Assembly (NCBI RefSeq): GCF_022376445.1
Contig: NW_025954984.1
Coordinates: 397,965 to 461,964 of the forward strand
Direction of reading: 5' to 3'
DNA length: 64,000 nt
Source: Fomitopsis serialis
Lineage: Eukaryota; Basidiomycota; Agaricomycetes; Polyporales; Fomitopsidaceae
Within the stretch, counting starts at the first letter, position 1; each line of letters begins with the position of its first letter. Shown in pieces: positions 1-12,123 of this stretch. Below the pieces are notes generated by a model. It was not told where the DNA came from and searched no databases. It worked only from the letters and a program-made list of their open reading frames with translations. The position numbers and the translations under genes are program-made.

Positions 1-863
1 TCAGGACAATGAGAAGTCAGTATGTCGACCGTATGTTCGCAGGAGTCCTTACCTATATACGTCACCGGCTCGCAGTGGAGAGATAGAAGGTGTAGGATCT
101 CCAGTACTCAGCCCGCTTATCGACAGACGGGAAAACAAGTCACACCTACGCCGATGGAGCTGAAGGAGCTCCGCACGGCTGTCTTCTGCCCGCGTCTTCC
201 TACGATTCGAGATAACGTTGAGACGTCGACAAAGGTCATCTGTATCATGTACGTACGACAAAATTCGACATCTTGACTGGAAAGCTGAGTCATGTAAGTA
301 GCATGAGAGGTGTGCGGTGAGCGTAACCCTGAGATGACTGCAGATAGTAACGCACATGTACGGTATTCCATCATGCTCACACAATGAGAAAAAAAGTACG
401 TACTTCCGTGTTGTTGATATCTTCCACTGCGTCTTGAATCGATGTAGGTACTGTACATAAGTAGAGGTTCAACGTAACGGAGAGTATCAAACATGCAGTC
501 GATCCAATGAACGCCAAGCAAACTAGCTTTACATAAGCAGACGAAGGATAAGCAGACGAAGGTCAAAGTCTGCAAAATGATTCTGCCCGGGATGAACCGG
601 GAGCCTTCAGCGATAAAATCCCTAACCATAGGTGTGAAGCAGACGTCATAACCATTAGACCACAGAACCTTGCTTTCAGTACAGCAAGTAGACTAGGTAT
701 CGTTGCTAAAAGAGGAAACTTCCGTGTCGGCGATCAAATTCGACCTTCGCGCGCCGACGCGTGTGCCGCCCATTACTTACTTTCCGCGAGACTTAGACCA
801 CTGCCAAAACTCTCGGAACGTATCGCGCACGCGCCTTCCTGGACGGGATCCAACCAACGCCCG
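1..863. other. Left-edge intergenic stretch, no gene recognised
   Basis: Only short overlapping reading frames with no recognisable protein are present on either strand. A 14-base unit (taagcagacgaagg) occurs twice with one base between the copies near 534-563. The stretch could hold the end of a gene that starts outside the window. Confidence 0.4.
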
Positions 864-1103
864 ATGGCGGCGGAGAAGAACAATGCGGAGAAGAACAACG
901 AGAAGTTGTTCCCTCTCTTCCGTAGGAATCTGGCGGAAAACAACGTAGGCCTGTATGCTGCCACGGCAGAGAAGTTGGCGTTGTGGGCAGCGCGAGCAAA
1001 GGCATACTATCCTTTTGCAAGGCCGGTGGTGAGTGCGCAACGCTTGCTGCATGGTACAACGCACCTGATCAAGAAAGGCACCTGTAGATCGTCGAGTTGC
1101 TAG
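864..1103 (+). CDS. Possible small protein, 79 residues, unrecognised
   Basis: An uninterrupted ATG-to-stop frame of 79 codons. The first dozen residues are Asn/Glu/Lys-rich. The rest is Ala-rich and looks amphipathic, for example LAENNVGLYAATAEKLAL and AYYPFARPVVSAQRLLH. The composition looks more protein-like than neighbouring random frames, but no domain is recognised. A GTATGT donor-like site lies just after the stop, so this may be an exon of a longer gene whose other exons I could not join. It lies about 400 bases upstream of the Ser/Pro-rich gene on the same strand. Whether it is expressed is unknown. Confidence 0.3.
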   Translation: MAAEKNNAEKNNEKLFPLFRRNLAENNVGLYAATAEKLALWAARAKAYYPFARPVVSAQRLLHGTTHLIKKGTCRSSSC

Positions 1104-1496
1104 AGGTATGTTCAGTTCTTGCTTGCTTAGGTCATTTCACGCGAACGAACTGCCTGTTCGTCGCGAATGTGGGACTGTGCGATGAATGCATTATCATGGG
1201 CCCTGAACTGGCCAAGAAAGCTGTAAGTGAAACGACGGGCTGTGGCATGAGCAGTCAGTGGCATGAGCAGTCAGTGGCATGCCGAAACACGGAGTGGTCG
1301 AGGCGAACCAGGGCGGAGATGTAGACATTGCAGCTTGCGCGCGCTGTATACTCATACATGAGTGCTCTCTCTTGTTATGGAGCATGATGTTACCTTTCAG
1401 AACAATGTTCAATGCAGAAAGCTGAACCATGAACGCCCATAGACTGCCCACGCCCAAGTACGTCGTCACAGCAATGCACCTGACAAACCGTTCCAC
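1104..1496. other. Intergenic, upstream region of the 1497 gene
   Basis: No supported coding exon. It contains two perfect copies of a 16-base unit at 1243-1274 and presumably the promoter and 5' UTR of the gene that starts at 1497. No clear TATA element stands out. Confidence 0.4.
1243..1274. repeat. Short direct tandem repeat, 16 bp x 2
   Basis: The unit tggcatgagcagtcag occurs twice in a row and the next bases (tggcatg) begin a third, partial copy. Two copies are too few to imply a function. Confidence 0.7.
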
Positions 1497-4400
1497 ATGA
1501 GCGAATGCCCTGAATCGCTCAAATTATGGGCCGATCCCTACATCAAGTTGCTCCGGACAGTGGCACCCTACTACCACCTCTTCCCAGAGCCTCAGCTTCA
1601 GGGTAAGCGCATTCAAGCACTCCACTGCAGTTCTTCCTGAAGCATTATTTATGTCGTCACTAATAGCTCGTTTGCGTGCCCTCCTGCAGGCGATTGACGT
1701 CGATCCGCCTCGGAAGCAGACAGCGCAACATCTGCCACCTCATGGTATTTCACCGCATCCAACGGACAGAGTAGCACATTCAGCCTCACCTGTGAATCGT
1801 CTATCGGCCCCGGTCGTTCCGGGACCGTTGATCGCAGGTCAGTGCGAAGTCCGCTGGTGCATAACGAGTAGAAGTGATGACCGTTGTTTGTAGCACATCC
1901 AACGGGGACTTCGAACTCGAGTGCAGTGGAGCTAGGGACGCCTCAACTCTCACTCTCGCGGGACAGACATGCCATTCCGCCCGTTTCCATTCATGTCCTG
2001 CCTTCTTCGCTGAGGCAGGAACCCCAGCAGACTCCGCCCGCGTTCTCGCCGGGGCTCTCCACCCCTACCCTGTCCGCACCGACGGCCAACGGCAGCGTGC
2101 GTTCTCCAAGCATAGGCGTGCCAGCAGTCGAGCCTACCCCCTCGACACCAATAGCTGGGCCCTCAACAGTCCCGGCCACCGAGTCGATCTCCGCGCCCCC
2201 AAAGCGGAAAGCGAAGAAGAAAAAGAAACGGCTGACTGAGGACGACTTCATCTTGGCCGACCTGGCGGACTGGGAGTCTGCCAAGGCGAACAAGACCGGG
2301 CAGCCCGCCTCGCCGTCGATCGCGAGCGCCGTGTCCGCGGGCAAGGCGGAATCTACGCCGAGCGTACACGCCGATCCTCAGACACCGAGGGAAGGGTCTG
2401 TACCGGGCCCCTCTGGCTCGAGGACTAGCGGTACGGCAACCGCGAGCGCATTCGAGCATCTAGAAGCCCCTACATCAAATGGAGCGACCGTCGCTCCAGC
2501 ATCTTCGACTGCTGCTCCTGAAGCAGCCGCATCAAAGCAATCGACGCCTGTTCCCGCGGCCCCGGCAGAGACAACCTCTGTTACTGCTACATCTGCAGCG
2601 GAACCAGCGCCGTCAATCCCAGCGGTACCAGCTGCCTTTCCCCCGGGCAAACCAGCGGAACTCGACCTTCGCGCACAGGCCACTTCCCCAGGCTCGCCGA
2701 AGTCATCCAAGAAAAAGAGGCCGTCGCAAGAGTTGCATGTCGTCTCGGGGAACATGCCTCCTACGAACATGCCCGTAAAGAGGAAGAAGCACTCACCCGG
2801 GCTGATGGTCTTCCGCGTGGATCCGCAGCCGACCGGGGCGCAGCCGGGTTTGCTACCAACAAATGGCAGCGCGCCCGAGGCTGCTATTGGGAAGGAACAG
2901 GCAAGACAAAGGGACGGAGATGTGCCACACCCCGGGGTAGCGGGGATGGATGTCGTTATGGAGGACAGGGATGAAGCACCGCTCAGAGAGTCAAAGCCAG
3001 CCTTCACCAACTTGGCGGATCCTCAGGTGGTGGAGGAGACTTCCGGTACACTGCAAGGGCAGGAATCGCGACAAGAGAATGCTGGCCAGGTGCAATCGAC
3101 TTCTTCCTCGTCTGCGACGGCTTCCCTGCCTGAACATGCATCGGAAGACGTGGTTATGGATGACCTGGTGCACAGTCCCGAAGTGGACCAAGCGGGATGG
3201 AATGCCGAGCCCATGGAGCTCGATAGCAGCCCAGCTGTTGAAGTTCCTGCAGGAACGACAGAAGAGGTTGCCATGGACATAGTGAGAGAGCCCGCACCGA
3301 GTCAAAGCAACGATAGCCAGCCATGGGCAACTTCTACCGGTGGGTCCTCGCCTCCACCAACCGACAAACCTCGTGTCGGTGTAGTCAGCTCTGAGGGGCC
3401 GGCGCGTGCCGCGGGCCACCCGCAGCTGGAAGGCGCGGTGGCCTATAAAGCGGAGGGCACAAGCATGGACGTGGACACTCAGCCAGCTGCAACCACACTA
3501 CAGTTCACTATGTCGTCCAACTCAACCGAACCCTCGCCATCGACGGACCGTCCGTACGAAGGTGTCATCCGGGAGCTAGCTGATAAGAAGGGGATGTCCG
3601 GTAACATCGCCTTGAGGATCGTCGACGCTGTGGCCGAAGAACCACAGTTGGAAGCTAACAACGTATGTCCTCCCGACTGACGCGTAGGTCTTTCCATTAA
3701 CTGACTATTTCTAGTTCCACCTGGCACCAGCGGAGTGGTCGACGGAAACTCGCTCTTCAAGCCCGAGCGACTCCAATGACGAGTTGAGCGCGCCCTCGCT
3801 CGAGGAGCCCGTCGTGCCTCGTAAACGGTCGCGTTCCCAGTTACAACAACCGGAAGGCGTCGATCAGGACGTGAGTCGAAAACGAAGGACCGAGTCGCCT
3901 TCACCGACGCCGGCACCCACCACGGCCACGGTCGACCACCCAGTCCCAGCAGCGCCGTCCACTGAGCAACTACTCGAAGAACCGGCTCCCACTGCTGACC
4001 AACCTATTCCGCAACAAGTTCCTACCGTTCAACAACCTCTTCCAGGACCGACCGAGGATCATCCTGTCGTAGAACAAGGCGTTGCTGCAGCTGTCTTGGC
4101 GGACGCTGACACAAAGCAAGACGCGCCTTTTGCGGACAAAGCTGGCGAGCAGACAACAGAGCTCCAATTCCGTGTGCCTGACGACGCCGAGGTCCAAGCG
4201 CCACAACAACAGGACATCGATAAAGAGGAGGGCGAGGCAGACGAGTCTGAGGAACCGCCCGTCACTTTGGCCAATATACCTCCGGAGGAAGGGGAGATAC
4301 GGATGCCTACCCCGACACCGCCGCCGGCCACAGCGCAGCCTATCCCGATACCCCCGGTCGATCTAAACAGCCCACTTGCGTATTCTGAGCTACGCGTCCT

Positions 4401-5088
4401 CGACTGTCGGCGCGGATCAGATGAGAATGAAGTGGTTTCGAGTTCGACGTCGACGCTGAGCTGATGGCGACTGTGTCGCGATGGGTTGGACGTTACAAGT
4501 CTACCGAGTGAGTTCATATTCTGTAGATTGATCCTGCTCATGCATCTGACACACTCCCTAGCGACGTGTCGAGGGATAGATGTGTTTCACTTTCCTGCTA
4601 TCCCTTCAACGACTGCGTGGACTACATACGGGCAAAATCCAGGGACACGGCCGCGGAATCCTCGTACGAGAAGCTCTGTCGTAACGTCGTTATGAAGTGG
4701 CCCAAAGATGGACGACTTTGGGCTGAACTCACCAATTCAGATGGCGAGCACAGGGTCACGCTTTCTCCGCCGTTCATGGTGAGTGTATCTTTGTCTTGCG
4801 ACGACGTTGTATTCACGCGCGCCATCGACACAGCGCAAGACGGATCAGGTCGTCGACTTCAGTGAATACGTCACGCCTGGCAAGAACGTTTTGCACATCT
4901 ACCAGCTGCGGGACCACTCCGACTTCGTGTTCACGCTCAATGTCCACACGCCCGTGCCGTCGCAGCTGCGGGAACTGCAGCAGCGCCGCGATCACGACGC
5001 GCACTGGAAGAGTTTCCTGAACGGCCTATTTGTATTCGAGTTCCCGGAGCTATCCTGGAACAAGAGCATCAATGCGGTCAAGGTCTGA
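1497..5088 (+). CDS. Large Ser/Pro-rich, mostly disordered protein, unknown function
   Basis: Seven exons join with consistent phase: 1497-1602, 1667-1837, 1894-3662, 3715-4379, 4433-4507, 4562-4778 and 4834-5088, giving about 1085 residues. Introns are 52-64 nt with GT-AG ends. The start begins MSECPESLKLWADPYIKLL. The bulk is low-complexity Ser/Pro/Ala/Glu sequence. A Lys-rich block (KRKAKKKKKRL) and several PxKRK/KRKR patches suggest nuclear localisation. An acidic segment (EEGEADESEEPP) precedes a folded-looking C-terminal region of about 180 residues containing WVGRYKSTD, FSEYVTPGKNVLHIYQL and LFVFEFPELSWNKSI. I do not recognise the family. The fourth intron (4380-4432) is chosen because it alone restores frame into FEFDVDAELM; that join is the least certain. 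A nuclear role is inference from composition. Confidence 0.75.
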
Positions 5089-5334
5089 GGCTTTCTCGTC
5101 TGCTCGTGCCAAACAGACTGGATGTCCTCTGTGTTGTATATGATAGCAGTGTTCTCACGTGGTGTTGTGTCGTCGTATCTAACTGTCGCGCTGTCCTGTC
5201 GTCGCTTTCGTCAAACTGACTGCTCTGCGCACATCTTATGGCAATGCATTTTCTACCTTCTGCTTCGTGCATGACCTGTCATGCTCAAGTACACAGCAAA
5301 CACAGACTGGACAAAGTGGGCCCTAATCAGGATG

Positions 5335-6528
5335 TTACCACCAGACAACACCCTTCATGAGTCTCCTGCCCGTGCGGACTACCTTTGCACTCGACACCTC
5401 GCCGTCCTTCCTCGCTGCCCCCACAGTTACAACGCCGCCCGGATGCCTGATCCTAACCATGCTATCGCCCGTGGTCGTCGATATCTGTGCTCCGCGTGCA
5501 CGAGCGATCTGCCAGGGGATCGAGCCCTCCACTCCCGCAGCGACGCCCAGACACAAGCCCAGCGTCATGGGGACTGCTTTGTGCAGCACACCCATGGAGT
5601 ACGCGTGCACGACGATGTCCGCCTGTGAGTCGTCCGCTGCGGGCTCGCTGAGAATGGCGATCTTGGGCTGCGCCTCCGCCTCCGGGTCGAGCCCCATGCG
5701 CTCCGCGCCCAAGCGACGAAGTTGTTCCACGGCGAGCTGGATGTGGACGCTCGTGTAGTCAGATGCAGTCGTGTCCGGCACCGCAGCACGCAAGCCGTCT
5801 GCGGTGATGAAGACGGTCGGATTCGTGGCGTCCACGAGAGACATGGGCACGGCCGCCGCGCCGCCCCCGGATGCGAACTGAACGGTGTCTACAGGCTGCG
5901 CCGTCGGGAGCAGCTTGCCCGTGCGCGCACCACCGGGCGAGACGAAGTCCAGCGTGATCCTGGATGCTTTCCCAGACACACCAGCCATAGTCTCCTCCTC
6001 CAGGTCGAGCAGAGCGGTCGGCTGCCCGTCGTCCAACGAGACGGGGAACGTCGCGTCGATGCGCTTCTGCGTGTTCGTGTTCCACGCAGTCACCGTCGCG
6101 GTCGGCACGCGGGCGGACGTGTCCACCGTGCGCAGCGCGCAGAGGCCCTCGTCGAGCGCGAACACGCCGATCATGCTGGAGAGGTTCCCGCAGTTGCCGG
6201 AGTAGTCGACGAGCTCGTCGCGGATGCCCACCTGGGCGAAGGTGTACTCCACGTCGATCCCCGCGGCGCGCTGCTCTTCCGACGCCGCGCCGACGACGCA
6301 GACCTTGGAGAGACTCGATACGCCTCCACCCATGCCGTTGAGTTGTCTGCCGTACTTGGGGTCGGGCGAGCCCATGATGCCCAGGAAAATGGGGTCCCAT
6401 TGGGCGGTATCACCAGGGAGGTCTGCGCGGTTCAGGTAGATACCTTTGGACGTACCGCCTCTCATGAAAGAGGCCGGGATGGGATTCGAAAGGCAGACGT
6501 CGACTTGAATGCTCTGTGCATGGGGCAT
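5335..6528 (-). CDS. PrpF-like isomerase (2-methylaconitate isomerase family, DUF453)
   Basis: A single uninterrupted frame of about 397 residues, the usual length for PrpF. The family signature MRGGTSKG lies near residue 23, followed by the conserved MGSPDPKYGRQLNGMGGG stretch and the core DYSGNCGNLSSMIG. PrpF proteins have the duplicated diaminopimelate-epimerase fold and isomerise aconitate-type acids, for example 2-methyl-trans-aconitate in the methylcitrate cycle of propionate breakdown. The substrate of fungal members is not settled. The frame continues upstream to 6630 with an earlier Met, but the Met at 6528 puts the MRGGTSKG motif at the distance typical of the family, and the upstream residues do not look like a convincing presequence. 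It is transcribed in the same direction as the downstream Lon gene; no functional link is apparent. Confidence 0.9.
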   Translation of the reverse strand: MPHAQSIQVDVCLSNPIPASFMRGGTSKGIYLNRADLPGDTAQWDPIFLGIMGSPDPKYGRQLNGMGGGVSSLSKVCVVGAASEEQRAAGIDVEYTFAQVGIRDELVDYSGNCGNLSSMIGVFALDEGLCALRTVDTSARVPTATVTAWNTNTQKRIDATFPVSLDDGQPTALLDLEEETMAGVSGKASRITLDFVSPGGARTGKLLPTAQPVDTVQFASGGGAAAVPMSLVDATNPTVFITADGLRAAVPDTTASDYTSVHIQLAVEQLRRLGAERMGLDPEAEAQPKIAILSEPAADDSQADIVVHAYSMGVLHKAVPMTLGLCLGVAAGVEGSIPWQIARARGAQISTTTGDSMVRIRHPGGVVTVGAARKDGEVSSAKVVRTGRRLMKGVVWW

Positions 6529-6974
6529 GGTCTGCGAGATAGAACCTGAGAAGTCGGTGATAGACGCAAGAGGCGCGACGATTGAGCACAAACATTCATA
6601 GTGGTCGCGCCGAGCACAGAGCACTGTCAATGTCGCAATAGCAATGCAACAAGATCCCGGTTGGAAGTCAGGAGGAGCCTACATGAATGAGATATGTGGG
6701 CAGGACAGATGATGCTGTGGGTCTCGGTCAAGTGCCTCGGCCTAAGTACGACACCCGCGGTGAACGAGACTCCAGTGCTGAGCACAGATGCACCTAGAGG
6801 CTCGTTGACTAGTCACTCACTGACAGAGCAGGACACTGATGATACATGGAGGGGAGTTGTGAGTCTTGATAGTATACAGATATTGTAGTAATGTCGTGAC
6901 AGACAAGCGTGCTCTAACCTAGTGCAAATGGTACGGATATCGACACAGCAAGTAACGAACGTAACGGGCGACGA
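6529..6974. other. Intergenic between the PrpF-like and Lon genes
   Basis: No coding exon supported. It should contain the 3' end of the Lon transcript and the promoter of the PrpF-like gene, both on the minus strand. Confidence 0.5.
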
Positions 6975-9900
6975 TCATGGCTGGGCGAGCGTGTCCTTCC
7001 ACCGCTCCGCGATCGGCTCGCCGCCGAACACCTCCTGCAGGACCTCCCGGATGTCCTCAACGTACACGAACCGGATACCGGTCTTGACGCTCTCTGGGAC
7101 GTTTTCCTCAATGTCTGGACGGTTGGCCTCTGGCGCGATGATGGTCTTGACACCCGCGCGGTGCGCGGCGAGGATCTTCTCCTTCAAACCACCAACTGGC
7201 AGCACTTGTCCGACGAGGGAGATCTCACCAGTCATAGCTACAAACCATATAAGTAAGTTACATCGTGCGAGCAGGAGAACAGACATACCGATGTCAGGGT
7301 TGACCTTTGTCTTGGTGAAGAGCGACACCAGGGCAGTCGTGATAGCAGTACCAGCGCTGGGTCCCTCCTTGCCGATGCTACCCTCAGGCATGTGGAGATG
7401 AATGTCACGATCAACCATGAACTGCTCGTCCGGCGTCGACGTGATCCCGAGCTCGTATGCATGGCTCTTGACCCAGCTCATCGCGATCTGGGCGCTCTCC
7501 CTGATGACCTCTCCGAGCTTGCCAGTCAACTGCAGCCACCCTTGCCGGGCATCGTCTGTTCCGCCGTCAGAACGATACTCAGAAGACAATAAATGAAGAA
7601 CTCACAGTTGCCTCGATCGGCATGACCGCTCCCGATCCGTTACCCAGGTATCCCAGACCAGTGCTGACGCCCGGTGGCGGCGGCCTGGTGTACATCCTGT
7701 CCCGATAGTATACCGGCGGCCCGACATAATCCTTCAAGTTCTCCGGTGTGATGCGAACGTGTACGGTATCGGGCACCTTCATCGGCTTGCGCTCGACGGT
7801 GGTGACCTTCCGCTCTTCGGACGGGTCCTCCTTGTCGTCTTAGGGCAGTCGACTCAGGCGCAGCGGGATCGTTCGGGGGCGGTTCCTGCTTCTCCACCGT
7901 CGTGCCCTCGTCCCGGGTCTCGGCAGCCGCCGCGGTCTCCTCAGGGAAAGCGTCCTCTCCGAGGTCCTGGATCAACTTCAGCGCAGCTTTGCGGTAGATC
8001 TGCGAGACAGAATGAGCATTGTAGGACGTGACAGACGAAAGCTAGCGCACCTTCTCGATGTGCTTCTTCAAGTTCCGCACACCGCTCTCACGGGCGTAGT
8101 ACTTGATGAGCACATCGATTGCAGTCGGATCTAGCTGCACGTCGGCTTCCTTCAGCCCCGACGCCTCCTTAGCCTGCGGCCCCAGATACTGTTCCGCGAT
8201 CTTGGACTTTTCCTCGGAGACGTAGCCGCTGACTTCCAGCACCTCCATGCGATCAAGCAGAGGCGCAGGGATGGTGTCAAGAGTGTTGGCTGTGACAGAA
8301 CCACTCAGCTACAAAGTCATGGAATGCTCGACCGAGTCGCCTTACCGGTACAGACGAAGAGAACTCGGGACAAATCAACAGGAACATCCATGCTGAACAA
8401 CTGCCGTCAGGACATCGTGTATGCGAGAGAGGGCATATCTTACTAATGATCAAGGAAAGCAGAGTTCTGCTCAGGATCCAGCATCTCCAGGAGCGCGCTA
8501 GAGGGGTCGCCATTAATCCCTCGGCCGATCTTGTCAACCTCGTCGATTAGGACCAACGGGTTCTCCGTCCCAACCCTCTTCAGGGCTTGGATGATCTTGC
8601 CGGGCAACGCGCTGAAATACGATTAACATGACAATCCTCATATGCTGGCAATCACGTACCCAACGTAAGTTCGCCTGTGACCCTTGATCTCCGCGACGTC
8701 CGTCAGACCGCCAACCGAGAACCGGAAGAACTGCCTGTTCAACGCGCGAGAGATAGACTTTCCAATCGACGTCTTGCCAACACCAGGAGGGCCGACAAGG
8801 CAGATAATCTTGCCCTCGACCGTCCCCCTGAGCTTGCCGACAGCGAGGAACTCCAGGATCCGATCCTTGACGTCCTTCAGCCCATAGTGATCCTCGTCCA
8901 GGACCGTCTGCGCGTGCGCGATCGAGTAGTTCTCCGGGGAGTGCTGGCCCCACGGGATCTGCGTGAGCCACTCGAGGTAGTTCCTGGTGACGTTCGCCTC
9001 CGACGCCGACGGCTCGAGGTGCATCAGCTTGTTCAGCTCCTCGTCGAACACCTTCCGCACGCCCTCTGGCATCTTCAGCGACGCCGCGCGTTCCTTGAAC
9101 TTCTCGATCATCTTGTCCTTCCCGTCCGACTCCATGCCGAGCTCCTTCTTGATGCCCTTGAGCTGCTCCATCAGGTAGTACTCCCGCTGGCGCTTCGCGA
9201 TCTTGCTGTCGACGTCGCGTGCGAGCTTGCTCTGCAGCTGCGCGTTGATCAGCTCCTTCTTGAGCACGAGCAGCGCCTTGCGCAGACGGTCATCGACGAC
9301 CAGGCTCTCGAGGACGTCCTGGAGCTCGTTTACGTCACCGGTCGAGACGGCCGCGGCGAAGTCGGCGAGCTTGTCGGGCTCGTCGAAGACGTTCGAGGCG
9401 ACCTGGTTGATGGAGAAGTTCGTGATCTGGTCGCGGAAGAGCGGGTTGAGCTGCGCGATGTCCTTGAACACAGAGACGATCTCGGACATGAACGCCCGGA
9501 TGTACTGGTCGTCCTTGTTGTACGGCAGCGTCTCGAGGTTGTCCACATTGACGATGGAGATCGCGTAGTTCTGCAAGAACGAGGTCTGAATGAGTCCTGG
9601 GAGACGATTAGTCACAGTAATATTCGAGGATACAATTTACGTACCTGGTGTGCTAGTCGGCTCGGGCGGCGGCGTAGGCAGGGACTCTTCCGCGGACTCG
9701 ACCTTGGCGCTACCTCCCTTGATCAACTCCGTAATCTTGATCCTCCGGTGTGGGTACAGAACAGCCGTGAGCCCTTCGTCCTTGTCGTCCTCCTTGCCAC
9801 CAGCCGTGAACACGCTCGTGATCTGCGCGAATACGCCGACCGGGTGCACCGAGTTGATGTCCGTGATCACGTCGCTGTCCGTCTGCTCGTCCTTGAGGAG

Positions 9901-10518
9901 AAACGCGCCGAGGTATGGCTGGCCGCGACGCATCATCTCCTTGATCGCTGCAACGACCGCAGGATTCCGGATGACGACTGCCTTGTAGAAACCGGGGAAG
10001 AGGGGGCGCCGAGCGATGGGGAGTGCCAAGACCTGGGGGTAGACTTCGGGTACAGACTGCTTGGATATGGACGTCTGTGGAGGTGCCGGAGGTTCAGGAG
10101 GTGGTGATGACGGAGGGTCACTGCTGTCAGGATTGTCTCCCGACGATGACGAGGAGGATGAGGATGCTGGCGGGGCAGACTGGGCCGGAGGAGCCTGGCC
10201 ATCCTCTTCACCATCCATACGCACTACTTCTGACCGCTCCGAGTCCGCGTCCTCTCCCTCCTTGCTCGCGGGTACTGTCCGCGCGTGGTGAGTCTTGTTG
10301 TTCACCCACCTCGGATACTGCGTGATCAACGACGACTGCCAGTCATTGACTGTCGTTGAGTAGAAGGAGCGGCGCGGTGCACACGCGGACCTGGGCACTC
10401 TGGACGGTAATTGCGGTGCTAACCTGGATGGGCCGGGTTCCGCGAGCGAGGGTAATTGGCGGCTACATGACCGCGTAGCAGATGTCCGAGCTGTTCTGAG
10501 GTTGCCAAAGATATTCAT
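6975..10518 (-). CDS. PIM1: Mitochondrial Lon protease (Pim1-type), two apparent frameshifts
   Basis: ATP-dependent serine protease of the mitochondrial matrix. Exons, descending: 10518-9645, 9596-8660, 8611-8444, 8392-8346, 8289-8051, 7999-7606, 7555-7289 and 7237-6975, about 1062 residues. Exon 1 begins with an Arg/Ser-rich presequence ending near RRSFYSTT, then the Lon N-terminal domain. The AAA+ module has Walker A (GPPGVGKTS) and Walker B ([11 protein letters not shown]). The protease domain carries the catalytic Ser in [10 protein letters not shown] and Lys in [14 protein letters not shown]. Two places break frame. Near 7840-7842 one surplus base puts a stop just ahead of the [11 protein letters not shown] frame. 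Near 7530-7540 one missing base separates MPGKG from [10 protein letters not shown]. No GT-AG intron restores either. Such an essential gene should be intact, so sequence error is the simplest reading. Compared with bacterial Lon it carries a long acidic insertion before the protease domain, as fungal Pim1 does. Confidence 0.95.
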
Positions 10519-11225
10519 ACGCAGAAGAGACGGCAGCGAGCTTTATTGATTCGGAGCGAATTCCAGCAGCAACGCACCACCCGCCAGCTAGGTGTGTAAG
10601 ACCGATTAGATAGAGCTGGTCAGGCGAGCGTGACTATGCGGCCCCGTCACTGGCTTGTCGTCTGGCAAAGACCTGCATGTCAGAAAACAAGACAGATATG
10701 CGCAGAACGTTGCACGAACCTCCTGTGGTTGTGAGTGGACCGCACAAGTGAATGGCGGTGGAAGAGGAAGAGGGCAAGTAATACCTTGCCGCGACGGCGC
10801 TGACGAACGCGTTCATGCGCACACAATTTTAGCGCCTAGTGACCTTACGTGTCCTAATCCGCTTAGCTAACTTATTCAGCGAAAATCGATTGCAAATCTT
10901 CCCGTCTTCGGTGCGGTCTCGGATCTAAGCATGGGGTCGCTGCGACTTGGCTGCACTCGTGGATCCTCACGATACTGGAATTTTCGGCTGGCATAGGACG
11001 GGAACGAATAGTTGCAGTGTTAGCAACAATGCGGAAACAGGTGGTATGTATGGGTGCGATAAATATCTGCCAGTATTATATGGGCAGAGACATCGTATGC
11101 CAATGAAAGCTGGTGCAGTAGTAACGTGGGTGCAGTGCGGCATATAGCGTTAGTATGATAGCAAAGTGACGATAACAAGATGCATCTATGAGTGCCGAAC
11201 CTCCATGACTGCCGCATAAAGCCCA
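10519..11225. other. Intergenic, 707 bp, no gene seen
   Basis: Only short unrelated frames. It carries the promoter side of the Lon gene and the 3' flank of the cytochrome b5-like gene. Confidence 0.5.
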
Positions 11226-12052
11226 CTATGACTCTGGCACCAAGAAACCGACCAGACAGACGTCGAGCATGTAGTCAAGATTCACCCATGCATGCGTCAG
11301 GGCTGCATGACCATCATGAGAACCCAGAGCGGTCCAGACTTATGAGTGAACACACCAAATAGTTTGCTCCCATCTCGGCCCGCCACCCTCATGAGTTCTT
11401 TCTCGCCACCGGGGTGGTATGGCAGGTACGGCGTGATATTGTACACCTTGCCATTGAATGCGGACCATGCATCGTCTCGCGTTCGATGTTCCTTCAGCAT
11501 CGAAGGCGTCACCCGCAACAGCGTATCAACTCCCTGGGGGACGGATGCATCGCATCAAAAAGGCCAGCTTCACGAAGGAGAGGAATGTGTACACACCCTG
11601 AGATCTTGCCCCGACTTCTTGAGATTCGCCCAATCTAACGGCCCGTGTCCTGGCGCTAACGCAACCTTACCCCGCTTCGCAGAAGGCTTCAGCGGAGCTT
11701 TCGTCGTAGTGGGTGGGACCGCGAGTGAACTGCCACTTGGTACTCCGTGCTGTCGTACAGCCAATGACGGTACGGGAGGCGGAGGCATCAACTGTGCATC
11801 GGTCAAGGTGCGGGGTGCGCTGCTAGAAGGCTGCTGGCTGCCCAATCGCTGCACACTGTTAAGTGCGGGGAATGACGGGGGTACGTCGTCTGTGTCATCT
11901 CCGTGGACCGTAGAAGAATCATCGTCATCATCTTCCATGGAGATGGTCGGCACTTGCGTATCTTCGACGATGGCTGGAGGACCAGCAGGTGTAGGACGGT
12001 CTGCCGATTGCGGAGCCTGGCTATACAGCCAACTGCGTAGATAGGAAGCCAT
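11226..12052 (-). CDS. Cytochrome b5-like heme-binding domain protein
   Basis: Three exons, 12052-11597, 11533-11356 and 11302-11226, join in phase to 236 residues. Residues about 1-130 are acidic, Pro/Ser-rich and disordered (DDDDDSSTVHGDD). The C-terminal part is a cytochrome b5-like domain: AWSAFNGKVYNITPYLPYHP, then GGEKELMRVAGRDGSKLF, then a short last exon reading THAWVNLDYMLDVCLVGFL. The HPGG motif supplies one axial heme His and the His of THAW is placed like the second. This layout resembles the N-terminal part of cytochrome b5 reductase 4-type proteins (PLDWANLKKSG before the domain), but no reductase domain follows. An electron-transfer or steroid/heme-binding role is inferred. The frame is open upstream to 12127, so the start could lie slightly earlier. 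Confidence 0.85.
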
Positions 12053-12123
12053 ACCCGCGAAGAGTGAAGAGCCACGGACGAGGTAGAGAAAGCAAAGATT
12101 CCAGTGTTTGAGACAATTGTAGC

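Noticed and set aside
1991..3419. Several long minus-strand frames opposite the Ser/Pro-rich gene
   Set aside because: They mirror a GC-rich low-complexity exon whose plus-strand splice joins are all consistent; the minus frames have no joins or motifs.
5722..6549. A 275-codon plus-strand frame opposite the PrpF-like gene
   Set aside because: It is a shadow of a clearly recognised minus-strand protein.
7556..7605. A 28-base intron (GTGAGT...CTGAG) that would remove the second Lon frame break
   Set aside because: It is too short for splicing here, where other introns are about 46 bases or more; the longer 50-base intron has a proper branch site, and the frame break remains after it.
8677..10107. 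A 476-codon plus-strand frame opposite Lon
   Set aside because: It is the antisense of well-conserved Lon exons and consists of Leu/Arg/Asp-rich shadow sequence.
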